Below are positions 1 to 11,357 of a stretch of DNA of 64,000 nucleotides, piece by piece. Made by a program: the position numbers and the translations under genes. The notes beneath the pieces are model-generated. The model searched no databases. It saw only the letters and a program-made list of their open reading frames with translations, and was not told the origin of the DNA. Within the stretch, counting starts at the first letter, position 1. Every line of letters begins with the position of its first letter. The stretch covers positions 6,401,001-6,465,000 of the forward strand of contig JAITYX010000016.1 in NCBI GenBank assembly GCA_021018815.1, in the 5' to 3' direction. The DNA is from Talinum fruticosum. Lineage: Eukaryota > Streptophyta > Magnoliopsida > Caryophyllales > Talinaceae.

Positions 1-745
1 GTGCAGATCAAGCTCGGAACTCTTTCCTGTGGCAGCTCCCACAGCTTCGCGGCCGTTGTACCTCTCGTTATCCTCGTTCCTCTTGGTCTTCTTATCTATG
101 TTAGTTTCGTTTTCTATGCTTTTACTCGTTAGGTTTGATGATTCTTCTTCTTGTTTCGGCTTTGTCTGATCTGAAATTTCTGAGTTGAAGTTTTTCCATT
201 GGTAGATTCCTGAAATTTAGGGATGAATTAATTGAGCCTATGTAATATAATTTTGGATCAATGATATTTGAGGAATTTTGTAAAGATGTCTTTTTCTTCT
301 GGTGAATTGGAGAGTGATTTTCTGAAATATTTATCTGTGAAATTCATCAAATTGTGAGAGGTTGCTTCTTGCTGATATAGGACTTGAAATTCCTGGAAAT
401 GTTTTGCCTGTTTCGTTTGAAAGTCAAAATTGATGTTAAATTATTTGTTATAGTTAAAATGATCTGAGACGAGTTGAAATGATTGGCTATTATAACTCAA
501 ATGATCTGAAATAGTTATAGGTGAAATGAGCTGAAATAATTAGCTTTTTTTTTTTGAGAGAAAGATGAAATAATTAACTATTATAACTTAAATGAGCCGA
601 AATAAGTTGAAAGTTGTTATAAATGCTGGTTACACGCCATTTCGAATTGGCCCGTAGTTTATTTGGGTGTAGAAAGCACTGTAGTTTTGAGTTTGTTATT
701 GTTTGGTTTGTGCAGAGTGATGCTGAAGATGATCTGCACTATTAG
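1..745 (+). CDS. C-terminal exons of a probable RCC1-repeat protein (5' end outside window)
   Basis: The window opens inside an exon that reads through about base 57 and contains LSCGSSHSFAAV. This resembles the end of an RCC1 beta-propeller blade, whose repeats carry a CG-x-x-H-(S/T) core. A GTACCT donor follows at 58. A strong acceptor (TTTGTGCAG) ends at 715, and the last exon (716-745) encodes SDAEDDLHY and a stop in phase 0. Joining the two gives a plausible acidic C-terminus. RCC1-like proteins act as exchange factors or scaffolds (RCC1, UVR8 and relatives), but too little is visible to choose among them. An alternative is that frame 1 simply runs on to a stop near base 130 as a hydrophobic tail. 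The splice model is preferred because of the strong acceptor and in-phase ending. Confidence 0.5.
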
Positions 746-1696
746 GTTATGCAAAGAAAATTTATAATTTGATATACTGCTTGTCAAATGTAGAAAGTTG
801 TTCTTAGCAAGCACAATATATTGATGGAAGTGAGCTTTGGCCTCTGCTGGGTTTGGGCTGCCTTTCCTTGTGGAGCGTCATTCAAATCAGGAAAGAACTT
901 CCTTTCATGGATTCAGGCAGCATTAAGCTCTTCTGTGTTGAATTTTTGGTCGATATCTGCATTCTATTTACATAACCAAAGGGCTTTCCAGAGTTCAAAA
1001 TCAAGGTTTTCATTGCAGAATTTTGTATTCATTGGATCCATTAACTGCTTCTGCATGTGTAATACTCAGTGAAAGATACTCGGAAATCCAAGTTATGCAA
1101 TGGTTTGAGGCTTACCTGTCATTTCTGAAATGAAACTCAAATATTCACTGACCGATTCATAATAGTATGACACTACGGGATTCAAGGTCATGACCTTTTC
1201 TGTCGGATTTTGTTTGTCTTAAAAATCCTGACTGAAAAGAATTTAGGACAGCAGCACTGATCGTAGACCCCTTTTTGTTGATCATTATTTGTCTTCTGTT
1301 ACTCAGATTTAACATGTGTCCGATATTGGTCTCTGACTCCTGCATTTGTGTGTTTTTGGTGTGAAGCGAAGGGTCAAGGGTGCATACTCATGTCATGTTA
1401 CACTCATTAATTGTCTAGCACCTTTACTTGAGGTTAAATAAAAAGCCGAACAACATAGTCAACTCCAACATAGGAAAAAGACCGTTTGTGTGTTTAATAC
1501 AAAAGTGAGACCACTATGGTAGCACTATCATGCTTTATCTGTTTAGTATAAGACAGATCACCCTATGAAATTACTTCTAGAACTCAAAGTGCTGCACTAT
1601 AACACTAAAAAGATTGAGACTAATCTCCTCCCCTTATGCTTTCTCCACTATGATTATTATATCTCACCTTTGAGGGAATCTAAGCTGCTCTTCTCC
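746..1696. other. 3' flank and intergenic stretch without a recognisable gene
   Basis: Only short open frames occur here (for example 821-1072 +), with no family motif and no splice-supported extension. The first part is probably 3' UTR of the RCC1-like gene. The last few hundred bases form the promoter of the lipid-transfer gene. Confidence 0.5.
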
Positions 1697-1704
1697 TATA
1701 TAAA
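1697..1704 (+). promoter_or_regulatory. TATA box of the DIR1-like gene
   Basis: TATATAAA lies 82 bases before the ATG at 1779. This is the usual distance for a plant TATA box plus a short 5' leader (about 45-50 bases). Confidence 0.6.
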
Positions 1705-1778
1705 GAGCACAAGAAGGACCAGCTCAGACATCCAAGTTCACTAAACTAGAAACTAAAGCATACTGAGACAAAACTACA

Positions 1779-2433
1779 ATGAAGCATCTGTTTGTTTTTG
1801 GTTTCCTTCTTCTTGTTTTCATTGCAGGATTTGGTGGGGGAATAGTGCTGGTGAGTGTGGGAGAACTTCCCCGGAGATGGAGGCGTTCAGGCTCGCTCCT
1901 TGTGCAGAGGCAGCGCAGGATGAGAATGCCCCGGTTAGTGCAACCTGCTGTGCCCGGATTAAACAGATAGGTCAGAGCCCGAGATGTCTCTGTGCTGTCA
2001 TGCTCTCAGACACTGCCAAGAGCACTGGAGCTAAGCCTGAGATTGCTGTCACAATTCCCAAGCGCTGCAACCTTGCTGATCGCCCTGTCGGTTACAAGTG
2101 CGGAGGTGCGTTGAGTAGAAGAACCCCCCCAAAAAAAAAAGGGACTAAACCTTACAAAAATAGCACATACCAGACCTGACCAGAACCAACACAGGGCGAG
2201 CTGAATTGACTTGGCCCAAACAATCTGATGTAAACTTCCTCTCTAGTATTGCTGTCATATGAGTGACAAACTTGTTGAACCAAATGATAACTGAGCAGAC
2301 TTGACCTTAACTGAAGCAGCTATCGAGTTTAACCTGTTAAGATTTAATTTCTTCTGTTTGTTAAGATTTCCAACATTGATGTCCATGTTACCATTTTCTG
2401 TTTGCTGTCTGTGCAGCTTACACATTGCCTTGA
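1779..2433 (+). CDS. DIR1-like lipid-transfer protein, signal peptide out of frame with mature domain
   Basis: Two exons: 1779-2105 and 2417-2433. The intron runs GTGCGT...GTGCAG and the junction restores the family ending KCGAYTLP. The mature part (from GAG at 1853, 89 residues) has the full eight-cysteine motif: C-x14-C-x14-CC-x11-C-x-C-x24-C-x10-C. It strongly resembles DIR1, the type IV lipid-transfer protein of systemic acquired resistance that carries lipid signals in the apoplast and phloem. The ATG at 1779 begins a good hydrophobic signal peptide (MKHLFVFGFLLLVFIAG), but it is in a different frame from the mature domain. The frames meet at a G run at 1836-1840, where one extra G would join them. 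No other upstream ATG is in the mature frame. So this is either a recently broken gene or a homopolymer error in the assembly. TATA box and leader look intact. Confidence 0.85.
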
Positions 2434-2889
2434 AGTGTGAAAATGGCGAAGCAGCTTTGCATCTACCTGAACCTCCTGATGTATGTTTTGCTCTGAAATT
2501 TGAACTGGCCAGTGTGTTCAGCTTGCATCTGCAATTTGCTTGTTAATATTAGAGGTGTAATGCTGCTTAATTGGATCATTATAAATAAAATGTGTGCTAT
2601 CCTGAGTTTGAATAATTCTGGTACTTCTTATATATTTCATGTCTTTATCAGAGGGTACTCTTGGGAGTGGTTTATCCCCCTCCCGTTTTTACACTGTTCC
2701 GTTTGGATTGGTTCCAAAGGAATGAAGAATAAGGGTTAGTCATTCATCAACAAATATGATCTGAATCTGATTCAGAAATCTTTCCTTAGATAAAGTTGGT
2801 GCTCCGTTCTCTTGTAAACTACAAGATAGACCAACTCCAAGATGAGAAGGGTTCAAACCTATTGGAGTTTACCTCAATCAAATTCTGCA
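2434..2889. other. 3' flank of the DIR1-like gene, no gene seen
   Basis: Short open frames only. Probably 3' UTR and intergenic DNA up to the Copia remnant. Confidence 0.5.
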
Positions 2890-3235
2890 AACATTATACT
2901 TTATATACAAACTAGTAGGGATATAACGAATAACAAGATCTTCATGAGCAACCTTCTTCCTGACAAAATAATAACCAACAACAATATACTCACTCTTGTC
3001 GTACTGAATGAGATTCACTGACATGTAAGTGACGCTCACATTATCACAACGCAGATGCATGGGAGTGGTAAGTGTGAGGCCAATTTTAAAGAGCCACTTG
3101 CAAATCCAACATAGTTTTAGCAATGGTGTAACAAAGAGCAAGATACTCTTTAGATGAGGATCTAGAGACAGTGGGTTGCTTCAATGGAAGGACGGAGGAG
3201 AATACCATGATCCAAAGCACCTTGCTAATACCTGA
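2890..3235 (-). pseudogene. Ty1/Copia RNase H remnant
   Basis: Reading the minus strand from about 3235 down, one frame gives KQPTVSRSSSKEYLALCYTI, the Copia pattern K(K/Q)-x-T-V-(S/A)-R-S-S-(T/A)-E-x-E-Y. After a frameshift near 3120-3140 a second frame gives WICKWLFKIGLTL, then LRCDNVSVTYMSVN and YYFVRKKVAHEDLVIRYIPT. These match the Copia RNase H core (CDN-x-S-A, then the YHFVRE motif). Only the C-terminal end of pol is present. No LTRs, primer-binding site or integrase were seen, and the E of the EAEY-type motif is lost. It is a dead fragment. Confidence 0.75.
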
Positions 3236-3290
3236 AGACACACTTGAACAGTATGCAAGTGAGCAGTTCAAGGGCATACATAAATCACGA

Positions 3291-3510
3291 AACTGCATGA
3301 ACTGAATATGCAATATCAAGTCGAATTTATGGTCAAATATTGCAAAGCACCTACCATACTTTTATACATAGAAGATTCAACAAGTAAATCACCATCATGA
3401 AACTGCATGAACTGAATATGCAATATCAAGTCGAATTTATGGTCAAATATTGCAAAGCACCTACCATACTTTTATACATAGAAGATTCAACAAGTAAATC
3501 ACCATCATGA
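3291..3510. repeat. Perfect tandem duplication, 2 x 110 bp
   Basis: Bases 3291-3400 are repeated without any difference that I can see as 3401-3510, both ending in ACCATCATGA. The unit has no coding character. Perfect identity in otherwise decayed DNA points to a recent duplication or an assembly artefact. Confidence 0.9.
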
Positions 3511-4560
3511 AGGGATAAGGTAGTTTGAGTAGCAGAAGAAGTTCTAACGAATTTAGCATCTTAAAACTGAAATTCATGAGGTAACTTAAGGATATATTTA
3601 TGCTGCATTAGAAAAAGATAGGAAAAAACGAACCACCTGAAGGCTAAAAAAATAGTGAAAATCCCCAAAATATAGCAACAAATGATGAAACAAACTAACT
3701 AAAATTTTTAGCAACAAATATACATCAGCTAGCCATATAAATAAAGGAGGTTATATTTTTTAAAAAAGAACAAAGAAAGGCAAGAGTAAGTTTGGCATCT
3801 GGCATATATATATATATACATAATTATATATACAAAATACATACTGAAAATGACACACTTTGATTTGTGTACATAAAGAGTCGATTCATAGATGTAGCTA
3901 TTATATATGTCAGGCAATTAAAGCTGAGCCTATCTAAACTCTGCCCTCAATTATTCTAAACAAAAACCACCCCAGCCATTTCACTGGGGCATTTAGCTTT
4001 GCTTCTCTAACACAAAAGCCTTCCAAAGAAAAAAGAAAAAAAGAAAAAAAAGTCTCTTAACTTTAGTTAGGCCCTTGTGCTTTATGTATATGGGTATATT
4101 CCCTTTTGGTACCAACAACTGTCTCCCCATTTCCCTGCAACAATTGGAGCAATTTATACCAGCAAAGTCAATAATCTGAAAGATATGGAAAAAAAAATTA
4201 AAAGTAAAGAAATTATCCAAATGTAATGTAGATATTTCTTCTTGTATATCTAGCCATGAACATATAAAAAGACAGTTTTGACCGTATTTCATTTAACTTT
4301 AGATTACATTCTTACTATTTCTTATAATTCCTTATAACTTACAACTCGCTCTCATATTATAACAGTTATGTTCGAAGTAGAGTGAGATTCAAACTTAATT
4401 ATATTAGTATTTGTGTCTCCCTTTGAACCCCATTCTTTTCCCCTTATCGAAAACACGAAAAAGAATCTATGAACAATTGTATGTTACAAAGAAATTACGA
4501 AATTCATGTACCTCATAATTTGGAGAGGGAGCTCCTACATGTTAAGGGAGCCCCCTTGGG
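3511..4560. other. Intergenic, 3' flank of the serine-rich gene
   Basis: AT-rich DNA with poly-A and poly-T runs and a short TA repeat near 3805-3820. No frame carries a recognisable domain. It should contain the 3' UTR of the minus-strand gene that ends at 4561. Confidence 0.5.
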
Positions 4561-7500
4561 CTAATAATAAAGTGACTCTGAATCAATGCAATTTCAAGAG
4601 CAGACACATCAGCTTATACTCCAAACACAAAAAAATAATTTATAAATGAAAATACAATTCATGGAGAAGAAATTATAAACATGAAAATCAAACCTTGCCA
4701 CCAATTTCCTCTTGAAGCGCTGTCAGGATCATCATCATCCTGCTCATCTTTCTTAAACTGCAAATTAAATGTGTATATTTTTGGTTGCTTAGAATTCAAT
4801 TATTACAATTTTGATTTGAATGAAAATAAAATGCAAAAATTTAGATAAACAAATTTATCAGATCAAAAGTTTTTCTTTTTTTAAAAGAGGTGCACAGATC
4901 GATGCAGGCGATATTCAAACTCAGGTATACGGTAACAACTCTTAGAGACTCAAATACGAGTTCAGTCAGACTGAACTAACACCTGCGACCGCCAAATGAA
5001 TCAGATGGTGGATTGAAAGCAGGGTAACTTACAGTGGAATGAGAGTCGTTGGGACGAGTAGTTGGAGAATAAACTTCTTGGCCGCCGTAGTAGATTGAAG
5101 AGCTGAAATTGCATGGTTGATCAATTGTTTCTTGCTGATAGTATGAGCTCTTCCCACTCTCTCCCTTGCTGTTCTGTGACCAATTCTCTATACGAAATTC
5201 AAGCATTAATTTAAAATAAATTCACAGGAACACCCTTGTAATATAATTTATGTATTGAAACCGAAGGGGTCAAATTCTGCTACTTAAGACTCTAAACATA
5301 GAGATCGATTAGTCTAAGATCATAATTTAGTGGTTAAGGCTAAAATCTTAGATACATTGGATCTCAGTTCGATCCCTCCTCATGCATTGCTGCATTTGTA
5401 CTGCCCTTTAGTCCAGAGGCAACCTTTATTATTTGATCGTATGATTCTTTATTTAATATTTGAAGCTATAAGTACATGTAATTTATTGGGTATCAGTTGT
5501 ACTATGTATTGACCTACAGAGTCAAGTGACCTCACGAGTACTCCATATCGGCTTCATCGTCATTAAATTGAATTTGAAACAAAAAACACGTAAATTTCTC
5601 AAGATAGTTAGCCTTCATTCTGTATTTTGACGACTGTCATTAACAGTAATAATACCTATTACCTCCACTTTATAATACTTATCAATTTTAGGTTATTAGG
5701 AATACTTTAAAAAAAAATACAAAATTTATGTAAAATTTATGATAAAAGACCAAGTTGTTCCAAAATTTCATTAGAAATGAAAATGTCAATGAAAAGAGGA
5801 GAAGAAAAAAAAATTAATAAGGATAAAATTAGTAAACTAGTTATTAATATATCATTGGGATTATACAATAAAAGATATTGTAAACTGAAAAAAAATAGTT
5901 AAAGTGATATGTACCGTGAAACCGAGAGAGTGGATGACTGTAAGATAAATAAATATGCTAATTATATCGTGCAATAAATTAAATATAATTAAATGACTTA
6001 ATCACCTGGAATATTATGCTTGTAGTTCCCAGCTTGACTTGTTGAGTCTCTCACTCCACCCTGAAGTTGAATTAGGATGCAACGAAAAGATGTCTTAATG
6101 TCAAAAACAAGAAAGGAAAAATATGTATGAATTGAATCCGAAGAGAAAAGGATGAAAGAAAGAAAAAGCATAACACCATAATTATTTTTCATAGTTCATA
6201 GCATAAAAGAAAGTCAATTATTAAGGTCGGGTTAAAACACATATTTATATAACCAAATTAATACACGTAAATTAATACACAGAAATATATATGTAAATAT
6301 CGACTAGCTAAATAAATAAAGTAGTATTTAAAGACCGTTACATACTATTTACGTTTAAATCTGACTTCGTAGTATAGTCCGAACCTTCTTTGATGCCGAA
6401 AATAATTCAAAAAAGATGACCAAGTATAATTAATGCATGTAACTATTTTATCCATATTTTCATGATCATGAAGAATACTAGTAATAAATTAAAGAATGCC
6501 ATCTACATAAATAAGATCAAAAGCTGAAAAAGAAATATATTGCAAAATTATCCTAAGCAAACATGCGAGCATTCCATTGGATTATGGCCTCTAAAAACAT
6601 CTAAAAGCTAACAAGATAATACCACGATAATAACCCATTAAAGGTGGATTATTATTATTTTTAAAAAAGAAAAAGGGTATAAAAATCGACATTTATTTGG
6701 GAATATAATTTATCTTGGAATATAATGAGTACGATATATTCCAGAATAATCATAGATCAGTGTACTTGATAAAAAGCCAATACATTCTTCATCCATCAAT
6801 TAGCCAATAATCTTTCAACATCATAATTAATTAACTTAATAAAAAAAGATATTAATAAATAAGCAATCTTTTTATTCAGCCAAAAAACCAAATGATAATC
6901 TAAATTTAATTAATGAGGCATATCCGCATATAATATACACTTCTTTGCCAACACGAAATATGCAGGAAAAGCAAAAATAAACAAACAATTAAATGAGTAA
7001 TTAATATATATAAAACCTTTAATAATATTAAGAAAATTTTCAAAAAGTGTGGCAACTTTTCATCCACTCTAAGAAAAGTATACTCTCATATCACAATTTT
7101 TTTATTTTTTTTTGTTAGCTACTCATCACACAATTTTGAGTCTTAAAATACTTAGCCTAGTTTTCACACCCCATGTTCCCACCTCAGTAAAAGTTCCAAT
7201 AACAACGTTAAAAGTTCCCACCTCATTAATGAAGAAATAAACTGTCACATTTTAAAAATAATTATAGGATATATATTATCGAATTCTTCTTTCAAAAAAA
7301 TTTGATCTCGAATGTTAAAAGCTTTGAACTCATATATATTCATATTCCGTTGTTGGAAAAGATTCAATCTAACTATTTAGAATTTTGAGCTTTTTCGTAA
7401 AAGGGTAGGTTTCGAGATGTAAAATATCGTTAATCTTTTAAATATGTTTATTAAGGTAAGTAGGGTGAGTGTTAGATGGGTTCATATCCTAGCCAAGAAA

Positions 7501-8290
7501 GCTAGTCGGGAGATAGTTTTGTACTTCGTCTGCTTTATTAAAGAAAAAAAGGAAAAAAAAAAGATATCGAGTATGTAATAGTCTCTCAAGATAAGCACAC
7601 ATGTCACTCACACAACAGTTGTTTGGAAACTTCAAAAGAAGACAAAAATAACAACCCCACAAAACAACTTTGAAACTACAAGGCATGCAAACAAAACAAG
7701 CCAAAGAAGATGAGGCTTCAAATGATCTAAATTAGAAAAAAGGGCAAAGCAGGAAATAAAGGCCCCATCTTTGATTTGATTGGCATATTCTTGAAACAAA
7801 ATTTTGCAATTTATGGAACCCCAAAAAACCTCCCCATTTTTCTTTTTTATTTTCACCCTCCAAATTGAATGAGCAATTGAAGGTTTCATTGAGTGCATGC
7901 ATGCTTTAATTGCTTCAATGCCTTCATTTAAACATTTCCCCTCCATCCTTTTTCAACCCAAGACTTAATTTTGAATACCCCCTCCCTAAAAAATTGCTAA
8001 AACCCACAAAAACCCATGTCTTAGAATCAACAAAAACCTCAAAAATTGCATCAAAAGTACAACAATTGAAGTGACAGTACAGTTACCATTGACGGAGGTC
8101 CAAAAACAGAGCCAAATATGCTGGAGGATGAAGCCGATGATGATGAATGCGAATATGACGACGAAGGCAACGAATCCTTCGGCCCAAAAAGCTCAGCAAT
8201 CGACGACGATGACGACGAAGAAGAAGAATAAGAAGGAGAGTGCCTTGACGAGGACGATGAAGATGATGATGACGATGAGTTCTTTTCCAT
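4561..8290 (-). CDS. Small serine-rich plant protein (SIS-like family), five exons
   Basis: Coding exons on the minus strand: 8087-8290, 6006-6060, 5033-5187, 4694-4757 and 4561-4577. All junctions are GT-AG, phases agree, and the total is 164 residues. Exon 1 begins MEKN and has two poly-Ser blocks (about residues 5-15 and 22-30), then AELFGPKDS and IFGSVFGPPS. Exon 3 carries PCNFSSSIYYGGQEVYSP. Exons 4-5 give an acidic DDDDPDSASRGNWWQESLYY end. The SSSIYYGGQ and ASRGNWWQ-x-SLYY blocks are hallmarks of a conserved plant family that I recall as including the Arabidopsis salt-induced serine-rich (SIS) protein. The family link is firm; that name comes from memory. No enzymatic domain is visible. 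The last exon codes for only five residues plus the stop. Intron 1 is about 2 kb and intron 2 holds a SINE-like segment. Confidence 0.88.
5305..5400 (+). repeat. Possible tRNA-derived SINE remnant in intron 2 of the serine-rich gene
   Basis: TTAGTGGTTAAGG (near 5328) resembles a pol III A box. AGTTCGATCCC (near 5368) resembles a B box, at roughly tRNA-like spacing. No cloverleaf closes and no 3' tail or target-site duplication was found, so this is only a suggestion. Confidence 0.35.
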
Positions 8291-8641
8291 GCTGAAGAGT
8301 AGGGTAGGGCAGAGAACAGAATTGGAGAAGTTGGGTTGGGTTTAATTTCCCTCTGAAAAGAAACCAACTATAAAAACTGATTGATTCGATACCGATCTCT
8401 TTCTCTCTCTAGAAATAAAGCAGGTAAAGTAAACTGCCACCGACAGAGAAGAGTAAAGAGATAAGCCCTTCTGCAGATGAAACAGAGGAAGATGCAGAGA
8501 GAGAAAGAGAGAGAGAGGAGTTGGAATTGACTGGGGTGGGGATGTTTAATGGCGTTACATATGAAGAGATAGAGAGAGAAAGACAAGCACAGGGCACGTG
8601 AAGCTTGCAGATGGGGAGAAACTGTAACGGCCTCACTCCCC

Positions 8642-8649
8642 TATTTATA
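8642..8649 (-). promoter_or_regulatory. TATA box of the serine-rich gene
   Basis: On the minus strand TATAAATA lies about 350 bases before the ATG at 8290. It implies a long leader containing GA/CT-rich tracts (8395-8580). Confidence 0.5.
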
Positions 8650-9970
8650 AGCCAACCGAATTTCATTTTCATATCATGTCAAGGTTTTCCTATCAAAAAA
8701 GAAAATAAATAAAATCTTTTTTCATATTAAGGTAATTTTTGTAAAAAAAAAATAGGAAAAATATTTTTCTTCCCTCTTTTATTTTTCTCTTTTTATTTGA
8801 TTTTCTTCCTCCTTCGCACAAATGCATCCATGTGCCCTCAATAAATCCGGACTGCCCGGCACATTGAAATGCTTATCATTTTTATTTATTTTTATCTCTC
8901 ACATAATTCCAAATTTTTTAGGATTCCCCTATACCTTTTTATTTTCTTTAATTTAATATTACCTTTTTCTGTTCATGTCGGTATAACATCGTTAGATTCC
9001 TCAAACTTAAAATTTTAAATTAAACGGTATTTTATGATAATTATTAAATCATATATAGTATTAATATTCTTAAAATAGCTAACCTTAATTCTACACTCTA
9101 TGTTTATATTATACATAAATATATACGTGTCATACATGATGATTGCTTTTTTCTTGTCAAATAACACATGTATACATATATATTCGGCATATGATAATTT
9201 ATACATCTTTTTAGCTTTATATGAGTCATTAAGAACGGTACATAATAAAAGAGTTTTTACACATTATGTATATACATGTTCATAGTTAGGTATGCAAAGT
9301 GACCATGTATAAATGCATATCAAAAGCCGCCAGAGTAAAAATATTGAGAACTTAATTTAAATGTCATCTCCACGAATAATTTATAAAGATTATATTCTAT
9401 TTTATCCTTCTAATTTTTATATTTTAATTAAGTTTTTGGTCTTTTTAACTTAATTTTTCATAAATAAGTTCAACTCAATCCATTAAAAATAAAACCATTT
9501 AATTTAATATAAATAATTTTTATTTAGTTTGGATTAATTCAATTATAATAAATTCAGTAAAATTAAATTTGAACAAAACATAGTCTAAATGGGTTTTGTG
9601 TGATCTGAAAGGATTCAGAGGTGAATTTATATTCAATTTTTTAACTATCTTTATGTAAGGGTATTTTTAACTTTAAATTTTATATTTTCTTACCCTTTTT
9701 TTAATAGTTAGTTACCAAAAAGGAAAAAAGATGTACAAATAGATATCTTGCACATATAAAAAAACAAAAGTTCTCCACAAAATCCAGCTAAAGAAATGAG
9801 CATTTAAGTAATACAAATTAAAATCTAGCAATCTACCTTTGAAAAACAAAAGTTCTCCACAAAATCATCTACTTTCTGTTCGTAGAGAACAATGCTCCAA
9901 TCCAAGTAATCCTTCCCTTGGCAAGACAATTTATACAAAAATATTAAAAGAAACCGAAAATTTTGCGACA
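8650..9970. other. AT-rich intergenic DNA, no gene seen
   Basis: Upstream DNA of the serine-rich gene. No open frame has a recognisable motif and no structured repeat was found. Confidence 0.5.
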
Positions 9971-11357
9971 CATTGCTACAAAAATCACTTTTAACGACGA
10001 CTCTTTAACGACGGTTAAAAGGATAAACTGTGGTAAAAAATAGACCAGTGACATTTTTATAAATAAAGCGATTATTAATGTACATATAACAATGGTTCAA
10101 TTAAAGAATCGTCTTCATAGCACTAAAAAAATTGTTGGTTAAAAAACCCTAATTTCACTTGGCCACTTCATAACTCGCTTCCTCTCTCTCCTATACCTTC
10201 ATAACTCGCTTCCTCTCTCTTCTTGGCCGCTTCCTCCTCTTTTTCTCCTCTCTCTCCCCTAATTTCACTTAATTCCAATCGCCGCTTCCTCTCTCTCCTT
10301 GGCCTCAGCCTCATCCCTTTCCCTCTCTCTCCCCTAATTTCACTTAACTCCAATCCCTAATCTCTCCGTCTCTCTCTCTCCGAACGCTCTCTCTTTCCCC
10401 GTGACCTCTCTCGGCTCCATAAATCCTGCGCTGGTAGCCATTGATCGACCTTCTCCGAGTCACAAACTACGGAGCGAGAGCGAGATGGAGGAAGAAGAGC
10501 ACGAGGTGTATGGAGGAGATATCCCTGTTGAGGGCGATATGGAAGGAGACATGGAAGGCCACAACCCCGACGTCGACATGTCCGCTGCCGACAAGGACGC
10601 TCGTCAAGGTTTTCTCCGATTCATTCAATTCTCTCTCCTATTTTGTTTATTGCTTGATTTATTTGGAAAATCGTTTACGTTTTCTATTCATCGATCGTTT
10701 CATTGTTCCTCGCGATTCCGAGAAACCCTAGGTTATGTAGGTAATCTTACCTCTTTTTTTTTTTTTAATGCGTGGCTCGGGAGTTGGATGAGACGAAGAA
10801 GCGGCTAAAGGAGATAGAAGAGGAAGCCGTCGCTCTTCTAGATCCGTATTATGGAAAGAAATTAGTTTGAATTTTGTCGTTAGATCCGTACTCTAAATGT
10901 TTCTTTCATTGGTGTTGCTTCGCTCCTTTTAGATCTCGTATTCCTTTAGTTTTTAGATGTGTATTTCTTTAGTTTTTTAGAGCTTATTTTTCTTCATTGT
11001 TAGTTCTTCGCTCTCTTCCTTATTTTTAATTCTTATATCTCAAAATTTTAGAGCTCCTTCGATTTCATATATGAAGGAGCTGCTATTTTTTTTAATAAAT
11101 TGGACCTATGACGACGATTCGGATGAAAAACCGTCGTTATAGGTTCATATATGACGACGGTTCTTTTTATTGAACCGTTGCCATATATTACCTTTTATAA
11201 CGGGTTTTTTATAGAACCATCGTTACATGGTATTTTTACTACGGTTGTAGAATCATAGTCAAAGGTTGTACATACAACGATGCCTACATACACGACGCCT
11301 ATTAACCGTCGGTAAATGTCATTTTTAACCGTAGTTAAAGTGCTTTCAGTAGTTGTG
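9971..11357. mobile_element. Non-autonomous CACTA-like element with captured gene fragment
   Basis: The ends are imperfect inverted repeats: CATTGCTACAAAAATCACTT on the left and, read inward from the right, CACAACTACTGAAAGCACTT. They continue as related sub-terminal copies of AACGACGGTT / ACCGTCGTTA. The same trinucleotide ACA flanks both sides (9968-9970 and 11358-11360), the 3-bp target duplication expected of CACTA (En/Spm) elements, although the canonical CACTA terminus is not perfect. No transposase is encoded. Between the sub-terminal repeat regions lies the 5' part of a PABPN gene, making this a Pack-type element that has transduplicated host exons. Confidence 0.75.
10485..10840 (+). 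pseudogene. Captured 5' fragment of a nuclear poly(A)-binding protein (PABPN) gene
   Basis: Exon 1 (10485-10608) starts MEEEEHEVYGGDIP and continues with acidic GDMEGDMEG and DVDMSAADKDA, the N-terminus of plant PABPN/PABN proteins. An AAG|GTTTTC donor and an intron of about 170 bases follow. The second segment (10781-10840) reads ELDETKKRLKEIEEEAVALL, the start of the coiled coil before the RRM. The homology stops at 10840 and the RRM and tail are absent. Upstream, about 10138-10484 looks like the original CT-rich 5' leader, beginning with AAACCCTAATTTC. The acceptor before exon 2 is no longer a clear polypyrimidine-AG. PABPN normally binds poly(A) tails in the nucleus; this fragment cannot. 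Confidence 0.85.

Noticed and set aside
821..1072. 83-codon frame after the RCC1-like exons
   Set aside because: No motif, poor coding bias and probably 3' UTR.
8071..8295. Plus-strand open frame rich in Met, Thr and Lys
   Set aside because: It is the antisense shadow of the poly-serine first exon of the minus-strand gene at 4561-8290.
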